Below the pieces are notes generated by a model. The model did not search any database, was not told where the DNA came from, and saw only the letters and a program-made list of their open reading frames with translations. Below, in pieces: positions 24,563-33,212 of a stretch of 64,000 nt of DNA. Origin of the DNA: Shumkonia mesophila (GTDB lineage: Bacteria; Pseudomonadota; Alphaproteobacteria; Rhodospirillales; Shumkoniaceae); NCBI RefSeq assembly GCF_026163695.1, contig NZ_JAOTID010000001.1:620001-684000 (forward strand), given 5' to 3'. The position numbers and the translations under genes were made by a program. Each line of letters begins with the position of its first letter. The first letter of the stretch is position 1.

Positions 24563-27337
24563 ATGCAGCACGTCTTCCTGATCGACGGCTCGGGGTTCAT
24601 CTTCCGCGCCTTCCACGCCCTGCCGCCGATGACCCGGCCGGACGGCACGCCGGTGAACGCCGTCTACGGCTTCACCACCATGATCCTGAAGCTGATCGAG
24701 GACACCGATGCCGACTACATCGCGGTGGTCTTCGACACCGCGAGGCGCACCTTCCGCAACGAGATCTATCCCGACTACAAGGCCCAGCGCCCGCCGCCGC
24801 CCGAGGCCCTGATCCCGCAGTTCGCCCTGGTGCGCGAGGCGGCCCGGGCCTTCAACGTCGCCCAGGTCGAGATGGAGGGCTACGAGGCGGATGATTTGAT
24901 CGCCACCTACGCCTGCCTGGCCCACGAGAAGGGGGCCAAGGTCACCATCGTGTCGTCGGACAAGGACCTCATGCAGCTGGTCGGCGACGGCATCACCCTT
25001 TACGACGCCATGCGCAACCGCGTCATCGGCCCCGACGAGGTGCGCGAGAAGTTCGGCGTCGGCCCCGAGCGGGTGATCGACGTGCAGGCCCTGGCCGGCG
25101 ATTCGTCGGACAACGTGCCCGGCATCCGCGGCATCGGGGTGAAGACCGCAGCCCAGCTGATCGCCGAGTTCGGCGACCTCGACACGCTGCTCGCCCGCGC
25201 CGCCGAGGTGAAGAGGCCGAAGTGCCGGGAAGCCCTGATCGAGCACGCCGAGATGGCCCGCGTATCGCGCCGCCTGGTCACGCTCTGCAAGGACGTGCCG
25301 GTGACGGCGCCGCTCGAAACCTTCGTCAAGCGCACGCCGGACGGCCCGGCCGCCATGGCTTTTTTGCGCGAGCAGGCCTTCCGTTCGCTGATCGCCAAGC
25401 TGGAGGGCCGCCTCATGGCCGGCAGCCCCGTGCCGGCCGCCGTCGGCGACGCGCCGGCGGTCATTCCGGTGCCGGTGGCCGCCCAGCCGCGCTACGAACT
25501 GGTCCAGGACGAGACCGCCCTGGCCTCGTGGATCGCCGCGGCGCACGCCACCGGCTTCGTCGCCTTCGACACCGAAACCACCTCGCTCGACGCCATGACG
25601 GCGAAGCTGGTCGGCGTCTCGCTCGCCGTCGAGCCCGGCCACGCCTGCTATATCCCGCTCGGCCACCAGGCGCCGGCCGCCCAGGGGGCGCTGGATTTCG
25701 GCGGCGACGCCGCCACCGCCCAATCGGAGATCCGCCAGATCCCGATGGCCCGCGCCATCGAGCTTTTGAAGCCGCTGCTGGAGGACGACTCGGTCCTCAA
25801 GATCGGCCAGAACATCAAGTACGACATGCAGGTGCTGGCCAACCTCGGCGTCGCGGTGGCCCCCATCGACGACACCATGCTGATCAGCTACGTGCTCGAC
25901 GGCGCCCTGCACGGCCACGGCATGGACGAGCTGGCCGAACTCCTGCTCGACCACAAGACGATCCAGTTCAAGGACGTGGCCGGTACCGGCAAGAACAAGG
26001 TGACGTTCGACCGGGTGCCGCTCGAAGCGGCCCGCGACTACGCCGCCGAGGACGCCGACGTCACGCTCAAATTGTATAACGTGCTCAAGCCCCGCCTGAT
26101 CGCCGAGCGCATGGTGACGGTCTACGAAACCATGGACCGCCCGCTGGTGCCGGTGCTGGAGCGCATGGAGCGCTGGGGCATCAAGGTCGACGCCACCGAA
26201 CTGAAACGCCTGAGCGACGATTTCGCCGGCCGGCTGGTCGACCTCGAGGACAAGATCCACCAGCTGGTCGGCCGGCCCTTCAACGTCGCCTCGCCCAAGC
26301 AGCTGGGCGAGGTGCTGTTCGAGGACATGGGGCTGGCGGGCGGCAGGAAGGGCAAGACCGGGGCCTATTCGACCGACGCCGAGGTGCTGGAAGCCTTGGC
26401 CGCCGAAGGCCACGACCTGCCGGCGCGCGTCCTCGACTGGCGGCAATTGGCCAAGCTCAAGAGCACCTACACCGACACCCTGATCGGCCAGATCAATCCC
26501 CGGACCGGGCGCGTCCACACCAGCTATGCCATGGCCGCCACCTCGACCGGGCGGCTGGCCTCGACCGACCCCAACCTTCAGAACATCCCGATCCGCACCG
26601 AGGAGGGGCGCAAGATCCGCCGCGCCTTCATCGCCGAGCCGGGGTTCAAGCTCTTATCCGCCGACTATTCGCAGATCGAGCTTCGCCTGCTGGCCCACGT
26701 CGCCGGCATCGAGGCGCTGACGGAGGCCTTTCATAAGGGCCTCGACATCCACGCCATGACGGCTTCCCAGGTCTTCGGGGTGCCGATCGAGGGCATGGAC
26801 CCGATGGTCCGGCGCAAGGCCAAGGCCATCAATTTCGGCATCATCTACGGCATCTCGGCCTTCGGCCTGGCCCGCCAGCTGGGCATTCCGCGGGGCGAGG
26901 CCGACGCCTACATCCAGGCCTATTTCGCCCGCTATCCCGGCATCCGCGACTACATGGAGAAGACCAAGGAAGAGGCCCGCACCAAGGGCGTCGTCGCCAC
27001 GCTGTTCGGGCGGCGCTGCCCGACGCCGGGCATCGCCGACAAGAACCCGGCCATGCGCAACTTCGCCGAGCGGGCGGCCATCAACGCCCCCATCCAGGGC
27101 GGCGCCGCCGACATCATCAAGCGGGCCATGGTGAAACTGCCGGCCGCCCTGGAGGCCGCCAACCTGTCGGCCCGCATGCTTTTGCAGGTGCACGACGAAC
27201 TGGTCTTCGAGGTGCCCGACGCCGAAACCGAGGCCACCGCCGCCGTCGTCAAGGCGGTGATGGAAGGCGCCGCGAAGCTCGACGTGCCGCTGGTGGTGGA
27301 TACCGGCATCGCGCAAAGCTGGGACGAGGCGCATTAA
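24563..27337 (+). CDS. polA: DNA polymerase I
   Basis: 924 aa, the usual length. A 5'-3' exonuclease domain (1-about 290; VVFDTARRTFRNEIYPDYK, GDSSDNVPGIRGIG), a 3'-5' proofreading domain with an intact DTE motif (AFDTETTSL near 335), and a polymerase domain with motif A LSADYSQIELR (near 700), the KAINFGIIYG finger helix and motif C VHDELVFEV (near 877). It removes primers and fills gaps in replication and repair. Start preceded by GGAGGG. Its TAA stop is the first part of a long inverted repeat. Confidence 0.97.
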   Translation: MQHVFLIDGSGFIFRAFHALPPMTRPDGTPVNAVYGFTTMILKLIEDTDADYIAVVFDTARRTFRNEIYPDYKAQRPPPPEALIPQFALVREAARAFNVAQVEMEGYEADDLIATYACLAHEKGAKVTIVSSDKDLMQLVGDGITLYDAMRNRVIGPDEVREKFGVGPERVIDVQALAGDSSDNVPGIRGIGVKTAAQLIAEFGDLDTLLARAAEVKRPKCREALIEHAEMARVSRRLVTLCKDVPVTAPLETFVKRTPDGPAAMAFLREQAFRSLIAKLEGRLMAGSPVPAAVGDAPAVIPVPVAAQPRYELVQDETALASWIAAAHATGFVAFDTETTSLDAMTAKLVGVSLAVEPGHACYIPLGHQAPAAQGALDFGGDAATAQSEIRQIPMARAIELLKPLLEDDSVLKIGQNIKYDMQVLANLGVAVAPIDDTMLISYVLDGALHGHGMDELAELLLDHKTIQFKDVAGTGKNKVTFDRVPLEAARDYAAEDADVTLKLYNVLKPRLIAERMVTVYETMDRPLVPVLERMERWGIKVDATELKRLSDDFAGRLVDLEDKIHQLVGRPFNVASPKQLGEVLFEDMGLAGGRKGKTGAYSTDAEVLEALAAEGHDLPARVLDWRQLAKLKSTYTDTLIGQINPRTGRVHTSYAMAATSTGRLASTDPNLQNIPIRTEEGRKIRRAFIAEPGFKLLSADYSQIELRLLAHVAGIEALTEAFHKGLDIHAMTASQVFGVPIEGMDPMVRRKAKAINFGIIYGISAFGLARQLGIPRGEADAYIQAYFARYPGIRDYMEKTKEEARTKGVVATLFGRRCPTPGIADKNPAMRNFAERAAINAPIQGGAADIIKRAMVKLPAALEAANLSARMLLQVHDELVFEVPDAETEATAAVVKAVMEGAAKLDVPLVVDTGIAQSWDEAH

Positions 27338-27422
27338 TTTCGGGGACACCATATTTAATTCAAGAAACGCCTTGTCGCCATTCAAGACAAGGGGGTGAAT
27401 TAAATATGGTGTCCCCGAAATT
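27336..27422. repeat. Long perfect inverted repeat (REP/MITE-like) between convergent genes
   Basis: 27-bp arms (27336-27362 and 27396-27422) are exact reverse complements and contain CGGGGACACCATATTTAATT. The 33-nt interior holds a second 7-bp stem (27370-27376 with 27386-27392). The motif GGGGACACCATA-TTAATT is one I associate with repeats mobilised by Y1/REP-type transposases. No transposase is present here. The left arm begins inside the polA stop codon and the right arm ends 4 bp from the opposing gene's stop, so the hairpin may double as a bidirectional transcription end. Confidence 0.85.
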
Positions 27423-27426
27423 TTCT

Positions 27427-28401
27427 TCACGAACATCCGGCCACGCAGGTGCCCTGGCCGTCGAATTCCATGGTCCTGCCGCTGAGCGGCAGGTGGACCG
27501 GGGCCTTGGTGGCCTTGATGAAGGTCTCGGTCTTGCTGCCCGGCTTGACCTTGCCCTTCTCGGTCGCCGCCTCGTTGGCGTGCGACGCGATCACCGATTT
27601 CGGCTGCACCAGGTCGTTGACCACATAGGCCGCCTCGGCGGGGCCGGTGCTGAAGATGCCGCCGATGTTCATCACCGCCAGGTTGGCCTTGAGGAACTGG
27701 CGCACCACGGTGTCCTGCTCGGCGGTCACCCCGGTGTCGCCTGAAAGATAGGCGACCAGGCCGTTGCTGAATTTCAGCACATAGCCGCCGGGCGGGCCGA
27801 CATAGGCGGTAAGCCCCGACTCGGCCATGTGCCTGGCGATGTCGCCCTCCAGGAAGGCCGGGCCGATGCCGTTGGAATGGACCGCCGGCACGCTGTAGAT
27901 GGAAACCCCGCCCAGGGTGCGCACGCCGCCGAAGCGCACCAGCAGCACCTGATCGGCGCTGCCGCCCGCCGCCGGCACCTTCTTGTTGAACCAGCTGTTC
28001 ATCTCGCCGCCGACGAAGAACTTGGCCTTCTTGCCGACGACGATTTTCACCGTGGCGCTTTCCGGCGTCGCCTTCACCGACATGTCGGGCTTGTCGCAGG
28101 TCCCGGCGTCGGGGCCCGAGCCCCAGGCGTCGCCCAGGTGGTCGCCGTGCACATGGCTCAGCAGCACGCCGTCGATGCGGCCCAGCCGCTCGTCCTCCGC
28201 CCCGCGCACCGTGCGCCCGGCGTCATAGAGGATGCGCGTGCCGTCCGGGTCCTCGAAAATCATCGCCCTGTCGAAGGCGCAGAACTCGCCGGCATGGCTG
28301 CCCAAGGGCGTGACCTTGACGTTGGCCGAAAGGGCCGGCGTCGCCGCCAGCAGAACGAAGCCGACGACCGCCGCCGCCAGCGTACGGTATGCGTGGTGCA
28401 T
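27427..28401 (-). CDS. Secreted MBL-fold metal-dependent hydrolase
   Basis: 324 aa with a cleavable signal peptide (about 1-26, ATPALSA). The metallo-beta-lactamase fold is shown by SHVHGDHLGD (HxHxDH), GDTG and ASHANE, with VHSNG between. Its relatives are UPF0173/L-ascorbate-6-phosphate-lactonase-like hydrolases of unsettled substrate. The start at 28401 follows GGGAGAGA. It is convergent with polA across the inverted repeat. Confidence 0.85.
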   Translation of the reverse strand: MHHAYRTLAAAVVGFVLLAATPALSANVKVTPLGSHAGEFCAFDRAMIFEDPDGTRILYDAGRTVRGAEDERLGRIDGVLLSHVHGDHLGDAWGSGPDAGTCDKPDMSVKATPESATVKIVVGKKAKFFVGGEMNSWFNKKVPAAGGSADQVLLVRFGGVRTLGGVSIYSVPAVHSNGIGPAFLEGDIARHMAESGLTAYVGPPGGYVLKFSNGLVAYLSGDTGVTAEQDTVVRQFLKANLAVMNIGGIFSTGPAEAAYVVNDLVQPKSVIASHANEAATEKGKVKPGSKTETFIKATKAPVHLPLSGRTMEFDGQGTCVAGCS

Positions 28402-28578
28402 AGCTGGTCTCTCCCGTCTCTCGTGGCTCCCCGACAAGGCCCCATCGGAACCTCTTTCCCGATATTCGATCAGGCCCCGGCGATTTCAACAGACGGTTTC
28501 ACGAACAGCCGAAGGGGTCCCGTATTCCGTGCGCGGGAAAAAAAGCCATATGAAGGAGAGCGGCAACGGGAGGCGGGA

Positions 28579-29007
28579 ATGGCCGATCTGCTGGTCAACA
28601 TCGACGTGGACGATCTGGGGCGCGCCGTCGCCTTCTACGGCGAGGCCTTCGGGCTCACCGTCGGGCGGCGCTTCGGCGCCTTCGCGGTCGAGATGCTGGG
28701 CGGCAACGCCCCCCTCTACCTGCTGGCCAGGCCGGAGGGCTCGCGGGTGTCATCCTCGGCGATGGCCTCGCGGCGCGCCTACGACCGCCACTGGACGCCG
28801 GTGCACCTCGACTTCGTGGTCCCCGACATCGAGGCGGCGGTGGCGAAAGCCGAGCGCGCCGGCGCCCGCCTGGAGGGCAAGGTCGGCACCCACCCGTGGG
28901 GCCGGCTGGCCACGCTGGCCGACCCCTTCGGCCACGGCTTCTGCCTGATCGAGTTTTTGGGCCAGGGCTACGACGAGATCGCCGACGGCGGGGAGCCGGG
29001 ACTATAG
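28579..29007 (+). CDS. Glyoxalase/VOC superfamily protein
   Basis: 142 aa, two beta-alpha-beta-beta-beta modules: DVDDLGRAVAFYGEAFGL, then PVHLDFVVPDIEAAVAKAERAGA and LADPFGHGFCLIEF. His and Glu at the usual VOC metal positions are present (HLDF, LIEF). The family includes glyoxalases, dioxygenases and antibiotic-sequestering proteins; substrate not assignable. The ATG at 28579 follows GGGAGGCGGG. It is the last native-looking gene before an AT-rich insert. Confidence 0.85.
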   Translation: MADLLVNIDVDDLGRAVAFYGEAFGLTVGRRFGAFAVEMLGGNAPLYLLARPEGSRVSSSAMASRRAYDRHWTPVHLDFVVPDIEAAVAKAERAGARLEGKVGTHPWGRLATLADPFGHGFCLIEFLGQGYDEIADGGEPGL

Positions 29008-29065
29008 CACGGTACTAAGCGCTCATTTTTGTCTGTTGGTTGAAAGGCGGCGGGCAAGAAGATGT

Positions 29066-29094
29066 TTCACAACCTGCGGTCAAGATTTTAAGAT
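29066..29094 (+). promoter_or_regulatory. Possible sigma70 promoter of the AT-rich nuclease-like gene
   Basis: TTCACA-N17-TAAGAT in the AT-rich 160-bp leader upstream of 29171. Spacing is ideal but both hexamers are imperfect. Confidence 0.3.
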
Positions 29095-29170
29095 CTCTTT
29101 CTAACAAGAGGCTGAACAAAGATCTGCTAGCAGGCTGCTTAGCCGTGCCTGTGGAAAGGGAGGAAACCCG

Positions 29171-31639
29171 ATGGCTCGCCTATATGGTTCCGTCCGGCTG
29201 CGTCCCACCCGTATTGGGTTTTTGGTGCGTCCCACACAAGAGAACCATCACGTTGTGCGGCGTTTCATGCGCCTGTGTTGTTGCTTGTGGGGTGGCGCAT
29301 TCAATCCGATCATTCCGGTCGCTAAAGTACTACCTTCAGCATGGAGGGGGAACCGCCATGCTGAAATTACGGGACCGGGTCTTGCCGAAGCCTATGTACG
29401 GTTTTTCGAACCCGACGTTTTTGTGGAAGCCGAATCGGGATTGGCGAAAGAAACAGGCATTGTCGATGAAGTCCGAAGACTCGGCCGGGGACGCGTCGTT
29501 ACCCTCGACAATTTTGTTGAGAGCAAGGAGGTTCATCGGCCCGATTTTGCATACGGCTTGAATATATTCGACCTGTACAAGCACCGGTATGAACAAGAGT
29601 TTCAGTTTGTTTCCCGCCACAGAAGGCCGTACGCGTCTTTCGCGCCACACGCTAGCCACGATGCATTTACCGAAGCTGTTTTTGGCATGTTCCCGGAGGC
29701 GAAGGACCTTGCATATATAAGCAAGGGATTCGCGGACGTTTTTGATCCGACCGAGCTAAAATGTACACCAAAGACATGTCAGAAATTTTTCGAAAATTCT
29801 TACATCTCCCCGCTTCAGGTTTCTCGGTATGGCGTTGAGTTTTCGCCGACAGGTCACACCGATCCAACCGTTTTCGTTTTTGATCCCACTAAGACCATCG
29901 ATCTCATCGATTTTTGGAATCTCCGCCAGTTCCGCAGCCAAGTTCTGCCAATCCCGCTAAATTGGCTTGGCGACCTTTCTCGATTTGTGCGCCGACGGAT
30001 TAAGGCCGACCACCGTCCTCTTCCGAATAACCGAAATGGCGTAATGATTCACACTACCGTGGAGTTTTCCCGCTCAATTTCTGATAATCACGCCGGAGCG
30101 TTGGCAAGAGAGCATTTGGCCAGCCTCGCCAAAGATTCCTGGGCGTTAAAGTCTTGGTATGACCCGATCTGGCGGCCACCATATCAATGGCGCCATGGGA
30201 CAATTCAACCACGCAGAACAGAACTCACCTCGGATACCAAGGATTTCGAAGTAGATCCCTACGATGGCGACGGTCACGTTCGTGTGCCCGCTCTATATCC
30301 CAATTTTGCTGAACGCTATCATTTTGGCACCAACCACGCGCGTTGGTCGAACGTAGTGACATTCAGCCACTTTGGCCAGGAATCAGAATTCGCGCTTTCC
30401 TATCTTCCAAATGTTATGAACTCGGATACAGCACGTCTGACAATGGGAGGCTTTTCTGTTGTCACACGAGAAGGGATCGTGCTGCCACAGCGTTACAAAT
30501 CGAGCACCAATTCTGTGCTCTTGAAACGACAACAGGACGCTATCTGCAGCTGGATGCGCTCGAAGGGATTTGCCGTACTGCCTTCGGCAGCCGGTCAGAA
30601 CGCCAACCAAGTAATCAAGGCGGTTGGTAGTTTGCCAGAATGCAGCATTCTCGCTGACGAGAAGACACTGCGTCTTTTGGAGAAAATGTCTAGACGACAA
30701 AATAGGACTGCCGCAGTATCAGAATGGAAAGCGTTGCTTTCAAACCGAAAAAAGCTTTCGACATATTTCGATATAGATCTGGATATTTTTGCAAAGCGTA
30801 ACGTTCTCAGACTCGGTGTTGTCGTTTCTTGTCCACACTGCGAGTTTGACAATTGGTATGGTTTGGACAAGATAGGTTATAATATTACATGTGAGAGATG
30901 CCTTGCGTCATTTGATTTTCCGCAAGGAAATTTCAACTTCCGTGAGAAAGCTTGGAGGTACCGTTCGATCGGTCCGTTCAGTCTGCCAAATTACGCGCAG
31001 GGAGCATATTCAACGGTGTTGACATTGAGGGCACTTAAGATGCTTCAACATTTCGATGCTGCCATAACGTATTCAACTGGTTTAGAACAAGAAAGTAAAT
31101 TTGAAGCCGATTTTATTGCGTGGTATCAAGAGGGAAAAAAGTTCTGGATTGATCCAGAGCCTGAACTGATCATCGGAGAAAATAAGAGTTTCGGCGGATT
31201 TCGTGGTCAGGAAGGGGAAAATAAATGTGACGTGTTTGAGGAAGAAGATATTTTACGGTTTCGTCATCTTGCGAAAGCTTTTCCAGGCGCGCATTTTCTA
31301 TTTTCTACCCTGAAACAGTCCTTAGGTGACGATGAGAAAGATCTCCTACGCTCTTTTGCTGAGTGGGGACGGAGACCCCTTAAGACGGGGCAGCCTCGCG
31401 CTTCGGTAATTGTGTTTACAAGTACCGAGCTTTTTGCGGAATGGGATCTTCAATCCTCTTGGAGCAAATTAGGTGGTCGCCACGCTGAGCTGTCGGACCC
31501 TGCTTACATCCATTTGGACGATCTTTTTACTTTAGGCGACCTCACCCAGCAGCTTTATCTTGGCATGCCAAGCTATGATGCGTGGAGACACGCACGTTTC
31601 CGGCGCCGCCAAGACCACCAAAAGAGGCAGCAAAACTGA
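29171..31639 (+). CDS. Large protein with zinc ribbon and PD-(D/E)xK nuclease-like motif; probable acquired defence gene
   Basis: 822 aa, not recognised as a named family. A CPHC..CERC zinc ribbon lies at 554-577. Downstream, E645/D647 (FEADFIAWY) and E665-LIIG-E670-N-K672 fit the PD-(D/E)xK nuclease core. The N-terminus has a distinctive WGGAFNPIIPV block (40-50) after a helical segment. Its bases are plainly AT-richer than both flanks and its codon choice differs (many AAA, ATT, TTT), pointing to recent transfer. It sits alone between ordinary genes, with no integrase or partner gene. Strong ribosome site AGGGAGG at about 29158. A restriction-like antiphage role is inference. Confidence 0.7.
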   Translation: MARLYGSVRLRPTRIGFLVRPTQENHHVVRRFMRLCCCLWGGAFNPIIPVAKVLPSAWRGNRHAEITGPGLAEAYVRFFEPDVFVEAESGLAKETGIVDEVRRLGRGRVVTLDNFVESKEVHRPDFAYGLNIFDLYKHRYEQEFQFVSRHRRPYASFAPHASHDAFTEAVFGMFPEAKDLAYISKGFADVFDPTELKCTPKTCQKFFENSYISPLQVSRYGVEFSPTGHTDPTVFVFDPTKTIDLIDFWNLRQFRSQVLPIPLNWLGDLSRFVRRRIKADHRPLPNNRNGVMIHTTVEFSRSISDNHAGALAREHLASLAKDSWALKSWYDPIWRPPYQWRHGTIQPRRTELTSDTKDFEVDPYDGDGHVRVPALYPNFAERYHFGTNHARWSNVVTFSHFGQESEFALSYLPNVMNSDTARLTMGGFSVVTREGIVLPQRYKSSTNSVLLKRQQDAICSWMRSKGFAVLPSAAGQNANQVIKAVGSLPECSILADEKTLRLLEKMSRRQNRTAAVSEWKALLSNRKKLSTYFDIDLDIFAKRNVLRLGVVVSCPHCEFDNWYGLDKIGYNITCERCLASFDFPQGNFNFREKAWRYRSIGPFSLPNYAQGAYSTVLTLRALKMLQHFDAAITYSTGLEQESKFEADFIAWYQEGKKFWIDPEPELIIGENKSFGGFRGQEGENKCDVFEEEDILRFRHLAKAFPGAHFLFSTLKQSLGDDEKDLLRSFAEWGRRPLKTGQPRASVIVFTSTELFAEWDLQSSWSKLGGRHAELSDPAYIHLDDLFTLGDLTQQLYLGMPSYDAWRHARFRRRQDHQKRQQN

Positions 31640-31693
31640 CGTGGACCCTAACTAACTAACGAAAAATAGGAAGTGACGGAGCGGTATCTCCCT

Positions 31694-32014
31694 TCATCCG
31701 AACATCTTATCCCCGCGCTCGTCGATGATCAGTTTGGCCTTTTCCACGGCCATGGCCGCGGCGTCGTCCTTGCTGCCGAAGGTGTCGGCGCGGATGAAGG
31801 AATGCTCCTTCGCGACGCCGGCGATGTCCTTGCGGATGACGCCGGCGGTCAGCCACTGGCCGCCCTGCCGACGCGGCACCGGGTGGATGCGATAGCCCTT
31901 GTAGTCGAGGCCTTCCGGGCCGACCGCAGGGGTTCCGCCCTCGCCGCCTTCCCCGCCGTCCGCCGTCCGTCCGCCGCCGAACAGGCCCTTCAGAAATCCG
32001 CCGATGCCCGCCAT
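31694..32014 (-). CDS. HlyU-family protein
   Basis: 106 aa. After a Gly-rich N-terminus (FLKGLFGGG) comes the HlyU domain: LDYKGYRIHPVPRRQGGQWLTAGVI, EHSFIRADTFGSKDDAAAMAVEKAKLIIDERG. The family is named for a Vibrio haemolysin regulator, but this small alphaproteobacterial form lacks an obvious helix-turn-helix, so its role is uncertain. The ATG at 32014 was chosen because the conserved FLKxLFGG starts there. Confidence 0.82.
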   Translation of the reverse strand: MAGIGGFLKGLFGGGRTADGGEGGEGGTPAVGPEGLDYKGYRIHPVPRRQGGQWLTAGVIRKDIAGVAKEHSFIRADTFGSKDDAAAMAVEKAKLIIDERGDKMFG

Positions 32015-32073
32015 GCCCGTCCTCCCCGTCCTTTGCGGACAGTTTAGCGTCATTGAGAAAGGTTCACCAGTTC

Positions 32074-32155
32074 ACCACAGAGGCACAGAGGAGGAAGGGG
32101 TGCGCGGGCTTGGCCCGCGCCTTTGGGATTCTCTGTGTCTCGGTGCCTCTGTGGT
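32074..32155. repeat. Short inverted-repeat intergenic element (CACAGAGGCAC type)
   Basis: 13-bp arms ACCACAGAGGCAC (32074-32086) and its exact complement (32143-32155) enclose a second GC hairpin (32102-32120, GCGCGGG/CCCGCGC). The ACCACAGAGGCACAGAG motif is a widespread intergenic repeat in unrelated bacteria. No coding content. Confidence 0.7.
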
Positions 32156-32171
32156 TCGCCCCTTTTTTAGC

Positions 32172-33128
32172 CTACGCGCTGCCGATGAGGATTCCCGTGG
32201 CGAAGACGATGAGGCCGCCAACCACCACTTCGAAGGCGGCCTGCAGGAACTTGGTGTCCATGTAGCGGGCGCGCACCCAGGCGATGACCCACAGCTCGAT
32301 GAGCACGATGGCGACGGCAAAGGCGGTGGCCGCCCGGAATTCGGAAATCAGGTAGGGCAGCGTGTGGCCGATGCCGCCCACCGTCGTCATGGCGCCGGTG
32401 ATCAGGCCGCGCATCCACGGCCGGCCGCGCCCGGTCAGCGAGCCATCGTCCGACATCGCCTCGGCGAAGCCCATGGAAACCCCGGCGCCGATCGAGGCGG
32501 CGAGCCCGACCAGGAAGGTCTCCCAGGTGTTGTGGGTGGCGAACGCGGCGGCGAACAGGGGGGCCAGGGTGGAGACCGAGCCGTCCATCAGCCCGGCCAG
32601 GCCCGGTTGCACCACCTGGAGGATGAACATGCGCCGGCGCGTTTCTTCCTCCTCCTTGGCGGCGTCGGTGGTGACGTGCAGCTCGGTGAGTTTCGAGGCC
32701 AGCGATTCGTGGCTGCGCTCGGCCGCCGCCAGGTCGCCCAGCAGCTTGCGCACGCTGGCGTCGCTGGTGCGCTCCAGCGCCCGCTCGTAGAAGCGGCGCG
32801 TTTCGTATTCCATAGTCTCGGCCTGCTTGCGCACCGTCTCCAGGCGCAGCGGCCGCACCCGCCATAGTGCCGGGCGCACGACGAAGCCCTTGACGTCCTG
32901 GCGGCGGATCAGCGGGATGTGCTCGCCGAACGCCGTGCGGTGCGCCTCGATGAGGCGGCGGCGGTGCAGGTTCTCTTCCTCCGCCATCTCGGCGAACACC
33001 TTGGCCGAGGCCGGGAAGTTGTCCTTGAGCCCGTCGGCGTAGTCGGCGTAGACGCGCGCGTCCTCTTCCTCGAGCGCGATGGCCAGCGCCAGGATTTCCT
33101 GTTCGCTCAACTCGGAAAAACGCTTCAC
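32172..33128 (-). CDS. mbfA: Membrane-bound ferritin (rubrerythrin-VIT1 fusion, MbfA-like)
   Basis: 318 aa. The N-terminal ferritin-like four-helix domain (about 1-165) carries iron-binding Glu pairs (ALEEEDARVYADYAD, EMAEEENLHRRRLIE, YETRRFYERAL, AAERSHESLA). The C-terminal VIT1/CCC1-type membrane domain (about 190-318) starts at VVQPGLAGLMDGSVSTLAPLFAAAFA. MbfA exports iron in rhizobia and limits iron and peroxide damage; there it is repressed by Irr. I did not find a clear Irr box here. GTG start at 33128 with GGGGGAGG upstream. Confidence 0.9.
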   Translation of the reverse strand: MKRFSELSEQEILALAIALEEEDARVYADYADGLKDNFPASAKVFAEMAEEENLHRRRLIEAHRTAFGEHIPLIRRQDVKGFVVRPALWRVRPLRLETVRKQAETMEYETRRFYERALERTSDASVRKLLGDLAAAERSHESLASKLTELHVTTDAAKEEEETRRRMFILQVVQPGLAGLMDGSVSTLAPLFAAAFATHNTWETFLVGLAASIGAGVSMGFAEAMSDDGSLTGRGRPWMRGLITGAMTTVGGIGHTLPYLISEFRAATAFAVAIVLIELWVIAWVRARYMDTKFLQAAFEVVVGGLIVFATGILIGSA

Positions 33129-33212
33129 GGATGCTTCCTCCCCCTGATTGCCGGTCACCGGCATGGTTCGGGGGGTTATATAGTGCCGCGCGCGCGGGCG
33201 GCGCAAGAAACC

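Noticed and set aside
29040-29561. Plus-strand frame overlapping the start of the AT-rich gene
   Set aside because: It lacks a ribosome site and protein-like composition, whereas the 29171 frame has a strong site and runs 822 codons.
29008-31693. Attachment sites or target duplications around the AT-rich insert
   Set aside because: I compared both edges and found no convincing direct or inverted repeats and no tRNA at the junction, so the mode of acquisition is undetermined.
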